Positions 25,387-33,686 of a DNA stretch of 64,000 nucleotides are shown in pieces (position 1 is the first letter of the stretch; every line of letters begins with the position of its first letter). The stretch lies in contig CP081940.1 in the NCBI GenBank assembly GCA_019823025.1, forward strand, positions 62,001-126,000, written 5' to 3'. The stretch comes from Methylophilales bacterium. Lineage in GTDB: Bacteria > Pseudomonadota > Gammaproteobacteria > Burkholderiales > Methylophilaceae. The translations under genes were made by a program, and so were the position numbers. Below the pieces are notes generated by a model, which did not search any database, was not told the DNA's origin, and saw only the letters and a program-made list of their open reading frames with translations.

Positions 25387-26382
25387 ATGTCTAAAATCCT
25401 TCTTGTATGCTTTCTAAGTCCAGACATAGGTATCGGTCATCTTTCTAGACTTCTTGTATTAGCCGACTCATTGAAAAAAGATAGAAGTATTGTTTCGGAG
25501 TTCTTAATTTTTGGCGATCTAATTAAAAAAAATGAGTTAGCTACTTATAATGTCCATAATTTTTCACTTAAAAAGAACTTTGGTTCTATTATTGAAAATA
25601 TCTTAGATTCAAATAGTTTTGATGCTTTGGTATTTGATCTTTATCCAAAGCATAATATAAATAATCTTGGCAAATTATTCTATAAACTAAAGCAACTAAA
25701 TATATGTATCATAAGTATTGATTCACTTATTGAGTATTGCAATATAATTGATCTAATTTGGGTTCCATCATTTAATTTTGATTGCGATAAACATTCAGAT
25801 TGTACTTGTGAGTTTAAGTCAGGATGGGATAGCTTCTTGATTAAGAAGAGGCTTCAGCATAAGGTCTGGAGACCAGGATCAAAAGTTCTAATCCTAACGG
25901 GTGGGAGTGATGCTGCAAATTTAGTAGAAACGCTTCCTGCTAAATTAGATAGGTTGTTAGCTAATAATATTGAGATCCACTGGGTTAAAGGGCCATTTTC
26001 TAGAACTCCAAAGTTACCAAAAAAATGTCGTCTAAATTGGATTATTCATGACTCCCCAGAGCATCTTGATGCATTAATAGTAAAAAGCAACTATGTAATG
26101 ACAGTATTTGGAATATCTTTCTTTGAAGTACTTCAGTATGGAGTACCAACAGTTGTTTTCTCTCCATATGGTATGAAAGACAATGACGAGTTAAATAGTT
26201 TATTTGAAGAGAATGTAGCTATGGTTACAAAAACAACTGAGCAGGCAATTGAAGGCCTTATTAATCTTATGAAGAATGATAAGATTGCAAAAAAATATTC
26301 AATAAATGCATTAAAAAAAATGTCAATTAATGGAACATCACAACTGTCAAAAAAAATTATTTCGCTTATAGGGCCTAAATGA
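25387..26382 (+). CDS. PseG-like nucleotide-sugar hydrolase / GT-B protein
   Basis: This 331-residue GT-B-fold protein begins with SPDIGIGHLSRLLVLADSL, matching the PseG motif in which the histidine of the G-x-G-H loop is catalytic. PseG removes UDP from the bacillosamine-like intermediate of the pseudaminate path. The C-terminal half has VLILTGGSDAAN, SNYVMTVFGISFFEVLQYGVPTVVF and a final helix, as in GT28-like folds. A cysteine-containing insertion, DCDKHSDCTC (around 136-145), is not typical. It may hydrolyse a nucleotide sugar or act as a glycosyltransferase. It overlaps the GH57-like gene by 4 bp. Confidence 0.75.
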   Translation: MSKILLVCFLSPDIGIGHLSRLLVLADSLKKDRSIVSEFLIFGDLIKKNELATYNVHNFSLKKNFGSIIENILDSNSFDALVFDLYPKHNINNLGKLFYKLKQLNICIISIDSLIEYCNIIDLIWVPSFNFDCDKHSDCTCEFKSGWDSFLIKKRLQHKVWRPGSKVLILTGGSDAANLVETLPAKLDRLLANNIEIHWVKGPFSRTPKLPKKCRLNWIIHDSPEHLDALIVKSNYVMTVFGISFFEVLQYGVPTVVFSPYGMKDNDELNSLFEENVAMVTKTTEQAIEGLINLMKNDKIAKKYSINALKKMSINGTSQLSKKIISLIGPK

Positions 26383-28352
26383 AAGCAAAAGGATATTTGG
26401 TTTTTCACCTCAATCTAGCATTCTCGTCTATTGAGGAAGAGGCATGGGAGGATGTTATTCGAACTTGTTATCATCCATTGCTAAACCTTATAGAAAAAAC
26501 TGGTATTCCAGTTGGTATTGAATTAACAGGCTGGACTTTAAAGCAGATTGAACGTATCGATGATCTCTGGATTAAAAGATTTAAAGCATTATTGAATTCA
26601 GGAAATTGTGAATTAATAGGTAGTGGTTATTGCCAGATAATTGGACCTTTAGTCCCCTTTAAGTCAAATGAATGGAATCAAAAATTAGGAATTAATACTT
26701 ACAAAAAAATTCTCAATCAGAGACCTCAAATAGCCTTAGTAAATGAAATGGCTTTCTCAAGTAGCCTTGTAGATTTGTATGATAAATTTAATTATAAAGG
26801 TTTTATTATGGATCGAGATAATATTAATCTAGCAATAAATACTAAAAAAATATCCAACAAAGTCCCAACGCATGCTAAGGGAGTCAATGTTATGGAAATG
26901 CCTGTATTATGGTCTGATTCAATTTTATTTCAAAAAGTACAGCATTTTGCATATGGTGATTTATCTATAAGTGATTATTTAAATTACCTTAAAAAACGTA
27001 TTGGCAATAACGAAATTCTTCTTCCTATTTACTGTAATGATGCCGAAGTTTTTGATTATCGTCCTGGTAGGTTTAAAGAAGAAAGACCAACTCATCATGA
27101 GGGGGAATGGATAAGGATCGAAACACTACTTAACTTTATTTCCTCAAAAACTGAAATAGAATTTATTTCACCTTCAAGGGCATTAGAAATCAGCACAAAT
27201 AATAATGATAAATATGTCTCAAAGTTAGTTAGTTCAGCTTACCCAATACCAGTTAAAAAACAGGATAAGTATAATATAGTAAGATGGGCTCTTACTGGAA
27301 GAAATGACATTTGGATTAATACTATTTGTCATCGTATTGAACAACATTTCAATAAGTTTAAAAATAATAATTCTTATGATTGGGAAGCATTATGTGAATT
27401 ATGGTCAAGTGACTTACGCACACATGTTACAGACAAAAAATGGAACAAAGCATTAGCTCAAATGAAGTATTTGTTAGATAAAAACTCAATTAATAATTCT
27501 ATTAGAAATATTTTTAAAAAAGAAAAGAAATGCGACACCTTAAAATCTGCTATTGGCCATTACGGTGATTTTAAAATTTGTCTTGATGATGAGGGAATTT
27601 TTCTAACCATCACCACAAAGAGAATAAGGCTAGAATTAAATATAAGAAGAGGAATGGCTATTAAAGGCCTTTCATTTTTATCCCATAAAATGGAACAATG
27701 TATTGGCACATTAGCACATGGACATTTTTCAAGTATTTCATTAGGTGCAGATTATTATTCCGGAGGTTTAATAGTTGAGTTACCTCTTCAGAGAAAGCGA
27801 GTTACAGATCTTGAAAAAGTAAATCCAAAATTCGCTATTAAAAGTAATGGATATATTCAGATTAGTTCAAGAATAAATACTCATATTGGATCAATAGTAA
27901 AAATAATTGAGGTTTCACCAGATACTGAAAAAGTTTTTTTAAGTTATGACTTCTCAAAATGTAAAAAGATTATTGGAAGTGTTAGGCTTGGAATAATAAC
28001 TTTATTGAATCAATTTAGTGATGGCAACACAACGTTATTTTGCGCAAATGGAGGTGAAGATAATGAGCTATTTAATTTGGATGGTGATTTTAATCATACA
28101 CTACCAGCATCAACTCTTGTTTCCTCTTCAAGAGGATTAGGTTGCACAACAGGAATAATTCAACTATCGAATAAAAGAAAAAAATTAAATTTTAAATGGG
28201 ACCCAAGCAAGTATGCAACAATCCCTATGCTTCATAATGAATCCTTTGATAAGGAATCCCTCTCCAGAATATTATTTTCTGTTAAGGAAATTGACGACAC
28301 ATCAAAGGATATATCAAGCATCAGTTCATTTGCTTTACAAATTTCAACATAA
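26379..28352 (+). CDS. GH57-like glycoside hydrolase/transferase
   Basis: This 657-residue protein has an N-terminal (beta/alpha)7 GH57-type domain. LVNEMAFSSSLVDLY places E123 where the family nucleophile lies, and LLPIYCNDAEVFDYRPGRF places D221 at the general-acid position; HHEGEWIRIETLL follows as in family members. The second half (about 380-657) is a beta-rich C-terminal domain. GH57 enzymes cut or rearrange alpha-glucans or alpha-galactosides. No signal peptide is visible, so it would act in the cytoplasm, which is odd for a glycan cluster. Its coupling to the PseG-like gene suggests a role in trimming or transferring the cluster's sugar. Activity is inferred. Confidence 0.7.
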   Translation: MKAKGYLVFHLNLAFSSIEEEAWEDVIRTCYHPLLNLIEKTGIPVGIELTGWTLKQIERIDDLWIKRFKALLNSGNCELIGSGYCQIIGPLVPFKSNEWNQKLGINTYKKILNQRPQIALVNEMAFSSSLVDLYDKFNYKGFIMDRDNINLAINTKKISNKVPTHAKGVNVMEMPVLWSDSILFQKVQHFAYGDLSISDYLNYLKKRIGNNEILLPIYCNDAEVFDYRPGRFKEERPTHHEGEWIRIETLLNFISSKTEIEFISPSRALEISTNNNDKYVSKLVSSAYPIPVKKQDKYNIVRWALTGRNDIWINTICHRIEQHFNKFKNNNSYDWEALCELWSSDLRTHVTDKKWNKALAQMKYLLDKNSINNSIRNIFKKEKKCDTLKSAIGHYGDFKICLDDEGIFLTITTKRIRLELNIRRGMAIKGLSFLSHKMEQCIGTLAHGHFSSISLGADYYSGGLIVELPLQRKRVTDLEKVNPKFAIKSNGYIQISSRINTHIGSIVKIIEVSPDTEKVFLSYDFSKCKKIIGSVRLGIITLLNQFSDGNTTLFCANGGEDNELFNLDGDFNHTLPASTLVSSSRGLGCTTGIIQLSNKRKKLNFKWDPSKYATIPMLHNESFDKESLSRILFSVKEIDDTSKDISSISSFALQIST

Positions 28353-28355
28353 AAA

Positions 28356-29282
28356 ATGAGAAAAATTTTATTTCAGGAAGCAGATTTTTATGGTGCCTCA
28401 AAATTAATTTTTGGTAATAATTCATCATTACCAATTTGTTACAAAGCTACCTGGATGCATGGACTATCTCCAATTTTAAAAAATTTAGTTGATAGCTCAA
28501 TTGTAATTCATTTTAACGAAAGACATTTACCAGTACACCTTGTGAATAATGAAGATACAGTAAAAATTTTAAGCGATCAAAATGTGCAATCTATCGCAGT
28601 AGGAATGCCATTTATCTATACGAAGGCTCATATCGAAAAAAAGAAAAAAATTTTTTTTAATAAATTATTTATGCCAGCTCATTCAATTATTGGAAACCAA
28701 AAAAAAGATTATACCAAGTGGAGGGAAATAATAAAAAAATATAATTGTGACGCCATTTGTTTGGGCTTAAGTGATTATTTTTATATTAAAAATAAAAGAA
28801 TTGACCTCGGAAATATAAAAATTTTAAAAGGGGCTCATGCTAGTGACTTGTCATCATTAACAAGGTTATCCGAAATGTTCTATAGTACAAAAGAAATGAT
28901 TTCAAATGCAGGAGGATCACATCTTTTTTATGCTGCTGCTTCAGGAGTTAAAATTGAGATAATTGATGAGATATATGATTTACGAGATCAAAAGATTATT
29001 AAAAAAAATAGATTAAAACTTATTAAAAAATTCCCAAAAAAACTTCAAAATATATATGAATTACATCTAAAGAAAGATGGAGGTGCTGATGAACATGTTT
29101 TGAGATGGAATAACAAAGGAGTAAAAGAGATTGAAGAATATGCAAATTATATGCTTGGCACTGAACATAGGTCAAGTAAAGGTAAAATAAAAAAATACTT
29201 AGTTGAAGCAAATAATACAAAAAAACTGTTAATGACCGCCAATCTTTTATTAAATAAATTTACTAGTAAATTTAATTTTTAA
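28356..29282 (+). CDS. Unassigned protein, possibly a GT-B glycosyltransferase
   Basis: I do not recognise this 308-residue protein. It has no signal peptide or clear membrane span. MISNAGGSHLFYAAASGVKIEII (around 187-209) resembles the donor-side loop of GT-B enzymes, and TWMHGLSPILKNL and VGMPFIYTKAH could be acceptor-side loops. The C-terminal third is very lysine-rich, as are its neighbours' tails. It lies 3 bp after the GH57-like gene, probably in the same transcript. A glycosyltransferase that attaches the cluster's sugar would fit the context, but this is a guess. Confidence 0.6.
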   Translation: MRKILFQEADFYGASKLIFGNNSSLPICYKATWMHGLSPILKNLVDSSIVIHFNERHLPVHLVNNEDTVKILSDQNVQSIAVGMPFIYTKAHIEKKKKIFFNKLFMPAHSIIGNQKKDYTKWREIIKKYNCDAICLGLSDYFYIKNKRIDLGNIKILKGAHASDLSSLTRLSEMFYSTKEMISNAGGSHLFYAAASGVKIEIIDEIYDLRDQKIIKKNRLKLIKKFPKKLQNIYELHLKKDGGADEHVLRWNNKGVKEIEEYANYMLGTEHRSSKGKIKKYLVEANNTKKLLMTANLLLNKFTSKFNF

Positions 29283-29313
29283 ATCAAAGAAAAATTATGA
29301 AAGGATGTTTTTA

Positions 29314-29388
29314 ATGATAAAAAAATTAATGATCTCAACTTTAGATTTTAATTGTACTTATAGGTTTGTTACGTTGATAGAAAAATGA
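29314..29388 (+). CDS. Possible 24-residue leader ORF
   Basis: A 24-codon frame (MIKKLMISTLDFNCTYRFVT and four more residues) has an AAAGGA ribosome site 8 bp upstream and ends in an ATGA overlap with the GT2 gene at 29385. This geometry would allow translational coupling. No family is recognisable. The gap before the GT2 gene shows no other ribosome site, which favours a coupling role, but chance is possible. Confidence 0.3.
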   Translation: MIKKLMISTLDFNCTYRFVTLIEK

Positions 29389-30122
29389 GTATATCAGTTT
29401 GTTTAGTTACTTTTAACGGAGAGTCATTTATTGAGAGACAACTCAAATCGATTCTTTCACAAACACATTTACCAGATGAAATTATATTATTAGATGATTT
29501 TTCAGATGATAATACCGTCAAAATTGCAAAAAAAATGCTGCAGAATTCTGGTCTAAATTTCATTATTTTAAAGAATATATACAGATTAGGTATTAATAGA
29601 TCTTTTGAAAAATGTTTTTCAAAAGCCACTTCTGAGATTATTGTAATTTCTGATCAAGATGATTTTTGGTTTAAAGATAGGCTTTTAAATATAAAAAATA
29701 ATTTTAAAAAAAACCCCTCCGTCGAATTAATTTCACTTAATGCTTTTGTTGAGGTTTCTGGAATAGTTTCTAAAAAAACGGTTAATGACCATTATCCTTA
29801 CACAAGTTCTACATTAATTAATTTAGCAAAAAATAGATTTACTGGTTGCCAAATTGCCATAAAGAGAAATTTTCTTGAGACTCTATATCCGTTTCCGAAA
29901 GATTTTATATGTTACTACGATCATTGGATATCTCAATTTTCGTTAATAAGAAAAACAACTATGTATATCGATGCTGTTCAAGGCTACTATTGTAGGCACT
30001 CAAAAAATGTAACTAATCTTGTTACCAAAAGATCTCTTGTAAAAATTTTTATACTAAGGTCTATTTTATTAAGTTTAGTGATAAAAAAATATATTGTTTT
30101 AAAGTATAAATCTAAGTTTTAA
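29385..30122 (+). CDS. Family 2 glycosyltransferase
   Basis: This 245-residue GT-A enzyme has SVCLVTFNGESFIERQLKSI (3-22), the nucleotide-binding LLDDFSDDNTV, and the ISDQDDFWFKDRL motif (around 84-96) with the metal-binding aspartates. FTGCQIAIKRNFL and YYDHWISQF are acceptor-domain signatures shared with rhamnosyltransferase-like members, so it may use the dTDP-L-rhamnose made upstream. The C-terminus is short and hydrophobic/basic. The gene ends 4 bp before a pentanucleotide repeat tract. Confidence 0.9.
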   Translation: MSISVCLVTFNGESFIERQLKSILSQTHLPDEIILLDDFSDDNTVKIAKKMLQNSGLNFIILKNIYRLGINRSFEKCFSKATSEIIVISDQDDFWFKDRLLNIKNNFKKNPSVELISLNAFVEVSGIVSKKTVNDHYPYTSSTLINLAKNRFTGCQIAIKRNFLETLYPFPKDFICYYDHWISQFSLIRKTTMYIDAVQGYYCRHSKNVTNLVTKRSLVKIFILRSILLSLVIKKYIVLKYKSKF

Positions 30123-30126
30123 TTTC

Positions 30127-30190
30127 TAAAGTAAAGTAAAGTAAAGTAAAGTAAAGTAAAGTAAAGTAAAGTAAAGTAAAGTAAAGTAAA
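30127..30190 (+). repeat. (GTAAA)12 pentanucleotide tract
   Basis: Twelve uninterrupted copies of GTAAA occupy 30131-30190, preceded by a partial unit TAAA. The tract starts 5 bp after the stop of one GT2 gene and ends 51 bp before the ATG of the next. Every plus-strand frame through it contains TAA, so it cannot be coding there; it is intergenic. Perfect repeats of this length expand and contract by slipped-strand mispairing, so copy-number change would alter the distance between any upstream signal and the downstream gene. Confidence 0.97.
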
Positions 30191-30241
30191 ATGATTAATC
30201 AATTATCCTTTTTATAATCAATTTATTTGATAGACCTATCC

Positions 30242-31123
30242 ATGAAAAAAAGACCATCAATAGCAGTTCTGTTAGCAGCTTATAATGGAATTTTTTGGAT
30301 TGAAAAACAAATAGAATCATTGTTATATCAAAAAGATGTAGATATTGACATTTATGTAAGTATTGATTTATCAAATGATGGAACATTAGAAAAATGTGAG
30401 GAATTAGCATCCACCTATAAGAATATTATTATCCTACCTTATGGCGAATCTTTTGGCAGCGCGGGAAAAAATTTTTTTCGTTTAATAAGAGATGTAAATC
30501 TTAATATTTATGATTATATTGCATTCTCTGATCAAGATGATATTTGGCTTTTAAATAAATTATCATGTGCTGTAGATTACATAATAGAAAAAAAATTAGA
30601 TGGATACTCTTCAAATGTAATTGCATTCTGGGAAAATGGAAATGAAGTAACTATAAATAAAGCTTTACCTCAAAAAAAGTTCGATTATTTTTTTGAGTCT
30701 GCGGGACCTGGTTGTACGTATGTTATTTGTAAGCAGCCAATGGAAAAATTTAAAAAATTTCTAATAAGGAATTGGGAAAGAATTAATCAAGTAGAATCTC
30801 ATGACTGGATGATTTATGCTTTTTGCAGAAATGAAGGTTTTAAATGGGGCATTGATACAAGATCATTGATGAAATATCGTCAACATAAAAATAATTCTTT
30901 TGGCGCTAATTTTGGTATAAATGCCTTTATAAATCGTATTAAAAAAATTAGAAATAATTGGTATCGTAATGAAATAAAAAAAATATTTTCTTTATTGAGA
31001 ATAAATACTAAATATAATTTTACACTTAATAGATTATTTTTAATAAAAAACTTTTGGCATTTGAGACGCAAAACAAGTCATGCTATATTTTTATTATTGA
31101 TGCTTGTATTGAACGTTTTTTAG
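30242..31123 (+). CDS. Family 2 glycosyltransferase
   Basis: This 293-residue GT-A enzyme starts at ATG 30242: MKKRPSIAVLLAAYNGIFWI. VSIDLSNDGT and the FSDQDDIWLLNKL motif give the nucleotide/metal site, and ESHDWMIYAFCRNEG is the acceptor-side signature of the rhamnosyltransferase-like group. A TTG at 30227 would add five residues. There is no Shine-Dalgarno; instead a 12-bp dyad GATAG-AC-CTATC (30229-30240) directly precedes the ATG. The (GTAAA)12 tract lies just upstream, so this is the gene whose expression could vary. It is a paralogue in type, not a duplicate, of the preceding GT2. Confidence 0.9.
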   Translation: MKKRPSIAVLLAAYNGIFWIEKQIESLLYQKDVDIDIYVSIDLSNDGTLEKCEELASTYKNIIILPYGESFGSAGKNFFRLIRDVNLNIYDYIAFSDQDDIWLLNKLSCAVDYIIEKKLDGYSSNVIAFWENGNEVTINKALPQKKFDYFFESAGPGCTYVICKQPMEKFKKFLIRNWERINQVESHDWMIYAFCRNEGFKWGIDTRSLMKYRQHKNNSFGANFGINAFINRIKKIRNNWYRNEIKKIFSLLRINTKYNFTLNRLFLIKNFWHLRRKTSHAIFLLLMLVLNVF

Positions 31124-31144
31124 TAGATTTCACTTAATAAAAAA

Positions 31145-31705
31145 ATGAAAAGAGTATTTGATCTTATATTTTCCGTTTTATTGATACTTCCATGTCTTTT
31201 AATCATTATCTTGATAAGTCCTTTAAATTTTCTTACTTCATCAGGTTCTGTTTTATACTGGTCAAGACGTGTTGGTAAAGATAATAAAATTTATATGATG
31301 CCAAAGTTTAGATCTATGATCGAAGATACTCCACTTATTGAGACACATCTTCTTGAAAATCCTGATTCTTACTTTACTCCTATTGGAAAATTTTTACGAT
31401 TAACTAGCCTAGATGAATTACCTCAAATTTTTTCTATCCTAAAAGGAGATATGAGTTTTGTAGGTCCACGCCCCGCACTCTTTAAACAAAAAAAATTAAT
31501 TACTTTACGATCTAAAAAAGGTTTAGATAAATTGCTACCTGGAATTACAGGTTGGGCACAAGTAAATGGTAGGGATGAGTTATTAATAAATGAGAAAGTA
31601 GAATTTGATTTTGAATATCTTAATAGAAAATCATTTTGGTTTGATATGAAAATAATATGGATGACTATTTTAAAGGTTTTCAATCGAGAAAATATTAGAC
31701 ACTAG
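31145..31705 (+). CDS. PglC/WbaP-type phosphoglycosyltransferase
   Basis: This monotopic sugar-phosphate transferase has 186 residues, the minimal PglC size. One N-terminal hydrophobic re-entrant helix (about 5-30) is followed by KFRSM (54-58), the catalytic Asp-Glu pair D90-E91 in SLDELPQ, and GPRPAL (107-112). It transfers sugar 1-phosphate from a UDP-sugar to undecaprenyl phosphate to start glycan assembly. PglC-type enzymes use UDP-diacetamidobacillosamine or related deoxyamino sugars, which fits the 4,6-dehydratase immediately downstream. It is the only initiating transferase in the island. Confidence 0.93.
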   Translation: MKRVFDLIFSVLLILPCLLIIILISPLNFLTSSGSVLYWSRRVGKDNKIYMMPKFRSMIEDTPLIETHLLENPDSYFTPIGKFLRLTSLDELPQIFSILKGDMSFVGPRPALFKQKKLITLRSKKGLDKLLPGITGWAQVNGRDELLINEKVEFDFEYLNRKSFWFDMKIIWMTILKVFNRENIRH

Positions 31706-31789
31706 TAATTTTTTTTACCTTCATTGATTAATATCATTAGCCCTGTAAAAAGCTTATAATTTCAAGTTAACTAATTAATCAATTTTATT

Positions 31790-33679
31790 TTGATAGATAC
31801 ACTTATTAACTTATCAAGAGCCAAAAAAAAGCTTATTATGCTTTTCGTCGATGCTTGGTTAATTGTATTAGTAATTTTTCTTTCATTTTATCTTCGCCTT
31901 GGTTATTGGTATTTTCCTCAAAGCAACCTAATTTATTTAATTTTGATTTCACCAGTTGTTGCTATACCTATCTTTATAAAATTTGGTTTGTACCGTTCAA
32001 TCATTAGATTCCTTGGCTTTAAGGCTCTATGGATTATTGTCAATGCAGTTACATTGTATTCTCTCGTGTGGGGCATCCTTTTATTTATAGTACCTTTTGA
32101 AGGAATTTTTCCTCGCTCGGTCATAATAATTAATTGGTTTCTATCATTACTATTTGTTGGAGGTTTGCGAATTGTTGCACACTGGATCCTCACAAAAGAA
32201 AGAGATCTTAAAGATAGTAGACAATTAGGCATAAATTGTAAAAAAGTTATAATTTATGGCGCAGGTGATGCAGGTATTCAGTTAACCAGTGCATTAGCCC
32301 TCTCTCATGAATACAATCCAATTGGTTTTATAGATGATTCAAAAGAATTACAAGGTAATGTTATTGCAGGTCTAAATATATATTCAGCAAATGAAATTTC
32401 GAATTTAATTAATAAATATAATGTCGATGAAATACTAGTTGCTATACCTTCAGCTTCTCGAGCCAGACAATTAGAGATTGTTAGTAAATTAGAACTTTTT
32501 CGAGTAACGGTCCGCATGTTACCTGGCGTAGCAGAACTAGCTGAGGGTAAAGTAAGTGTTGGTGATTTAAGAATAGTTAGTATCCAGGATTTACTTGGTC
32601 GCCCCAAAGTATTTCCAAACAAACAGCTATTAGATAAAAATATCCTTGGCAAGGTTGTTTTAGTTACGGGAGCAGGAGGATCAATTGGATCCGAGATATG
32701 TAGGCAAATAGTTCGCTTAAAACCTAAGGCTTTAATATTATATGAGATTAGCGAGTTTGCACTTTATACAATTGAAAAAGAACTTTTTAAAATTAATAAT
32801 TCAATTGATGTTTATCCTTTATTGGGGAGCGTTTTAAATAAAGCTAGGCTATACAGTGTTTTAAAGAAATTTAGAGTCAATACAATCTACCATGCAGCAG
32901 CTTATAAACACGTCCCAATTGTAGAGTTAAACATTACGGAGGGTGTTAATAATAATATTTTCGGCACTCTGAATTGTGTCAACGCATCTATCGAATATAA
33001 TATAGAAACTTTTGTTTTGATTTCATCAGATAAAGCTGTTCGACCGACAAATACAATGGGAGCAACTAAGCGAGTAGCTGAATTAATTCTGCAAGCAATG
33101 GCTTCTAAGCAATCTGTTACAAAATTTTCTATGGTACGTTTTGGTAATGTTCTTGATTCGAGCGGCTCTGTAATACCTTTATTTAAACAACAGATAAAGG
33201 AGGGCGGGCCAATAACAGTAACCGATATTAATATTTCGCGGTATTTTATGTTGATACCTGAAGCTGTAGAATTAGTAATTCAGGCAGGTGCTATGAGTTC
33301 CGGAGGTGATGTTTTTGTTCTAGATATGGGCGAGCCAGTGAAAATTAAAGAGTTAGCTGAGAAGTTGGTAAGACTTTCTGGTCTAAAAGTAAAAGATAAG
33401 ATTAATCCTGATGGGGATATTGAAATTAAGTATATAGGCTTGAGACCCGGAGAGAAACTTTTTGAGGAGCTTTTGTTAGGAGATAATGTAAGCAATACAG
33501 ACAATTCAAAGATAATGCGTGCGGAAGAGGATATGATTGCTTGGGATAAGCTTGAGCTTATTTTGGAAGAATTAATAAATGCAGTAAATGATAATGACAA
33601 CGAAAAACTTCAAGAGCTTTTAAAAAAACTTGTCCCTGATTTTAATCCACAGTTTAAGATTAAAGATTTTTTGGATTAA
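31790..33679 (+). CDS. WbpM/PglF-like membrane UDP-sugar 4,6-dehydratase
   Basis: This 629-residue protein has four N-terminal membrane spans (about 15-135), a first Rossmann domain (GAGDAGIQL near 157) and a second, catalytic SDR domain with TGAGGSIGSE (293-302). The catalytic segment SSDKAVRPTNTMGATKR (413-429) has methionine in place of the usual tyrosine, as in the long, retaining WbpM/PglF/FlmA enzymes that make UDP-4-keto-6-deoxy-GlcNAc. The start is TTG at 31790; an ATG at 31838 would remove the NLSRAKKK segment that family members share. Its product would feed the PglC-like transferase. It is the last gene of the island. Confidence 0.93.
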   Translation: MIDTLINLSRAKKKLIMLFVDAWLIVLVIFLSFYLRLGYWYFPQSNLIYLILISPVVAIPIFIKFGLYRSIIRFLGFKALWIIVNAVTLYSLVWGILLFIVPFEGIFPRSVIIINWFLSLLFVGGLRIVAHWILTKERDLKDSRQLGINCKKVIIYGAGDAGIQLTSALALSHEYNPIGFIDDSKELQGNVIAGLNIYSANEISNLINKYNVDEILVAIPSASRARQLEIVSKLELFRVTVRMLPGVAELAEGKVSVGDLRIVSIQDLLGRPKVFPNKQLLDKNILGKVVLVTGAGGSIGSEICRQIVRLKPKALILYEISEFALYTIEKELFKINNSIDVYPLLGSVLNKARLYSVLKKFRVNTIYHAAAYKHVPIVELNITEGVNNNIFGTLNCVNASIEYNIETFVLISSDKAVRPTNTMGATKRVAELILQAMASKQSVTKFSMVRFGNVLDSSGSVIPLFKQQIKEGGPITVTDINISRYFMLIPEAVELVIQAGAMSSGGDVFVLDMGEPVKIKELAEKLVRLSGLKVKDKINPDGDIEIKYIGLRPGEKLFEELLLGDNVSNTDNSKIMRAEEDMIAWDKLELILEELINAVNDNDNEKLQELLKKLVPDFNPQFKIKDFLD

Positions 33680-33686
33680 TCACAAT

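Noticed and set aside
30127..30190. Repeat tract considered as a CRISPR-like or coding repeat
   Set aside because: The unit is 5 bp with no spacers, and all plus-strand frames contain stops; it is a simple sequence repeat.
30191..30217. Eight-codon frame directly after the GTAAA tract
   Set aside because: Too short, no ribosome site other than the repeat itself, and no coupling to the next gene.
32305..32652. 115-codon antisense frame in the WbpM-like gene
   Set aside because: Antisense to a conserved Rossmann domain, with no independent support.
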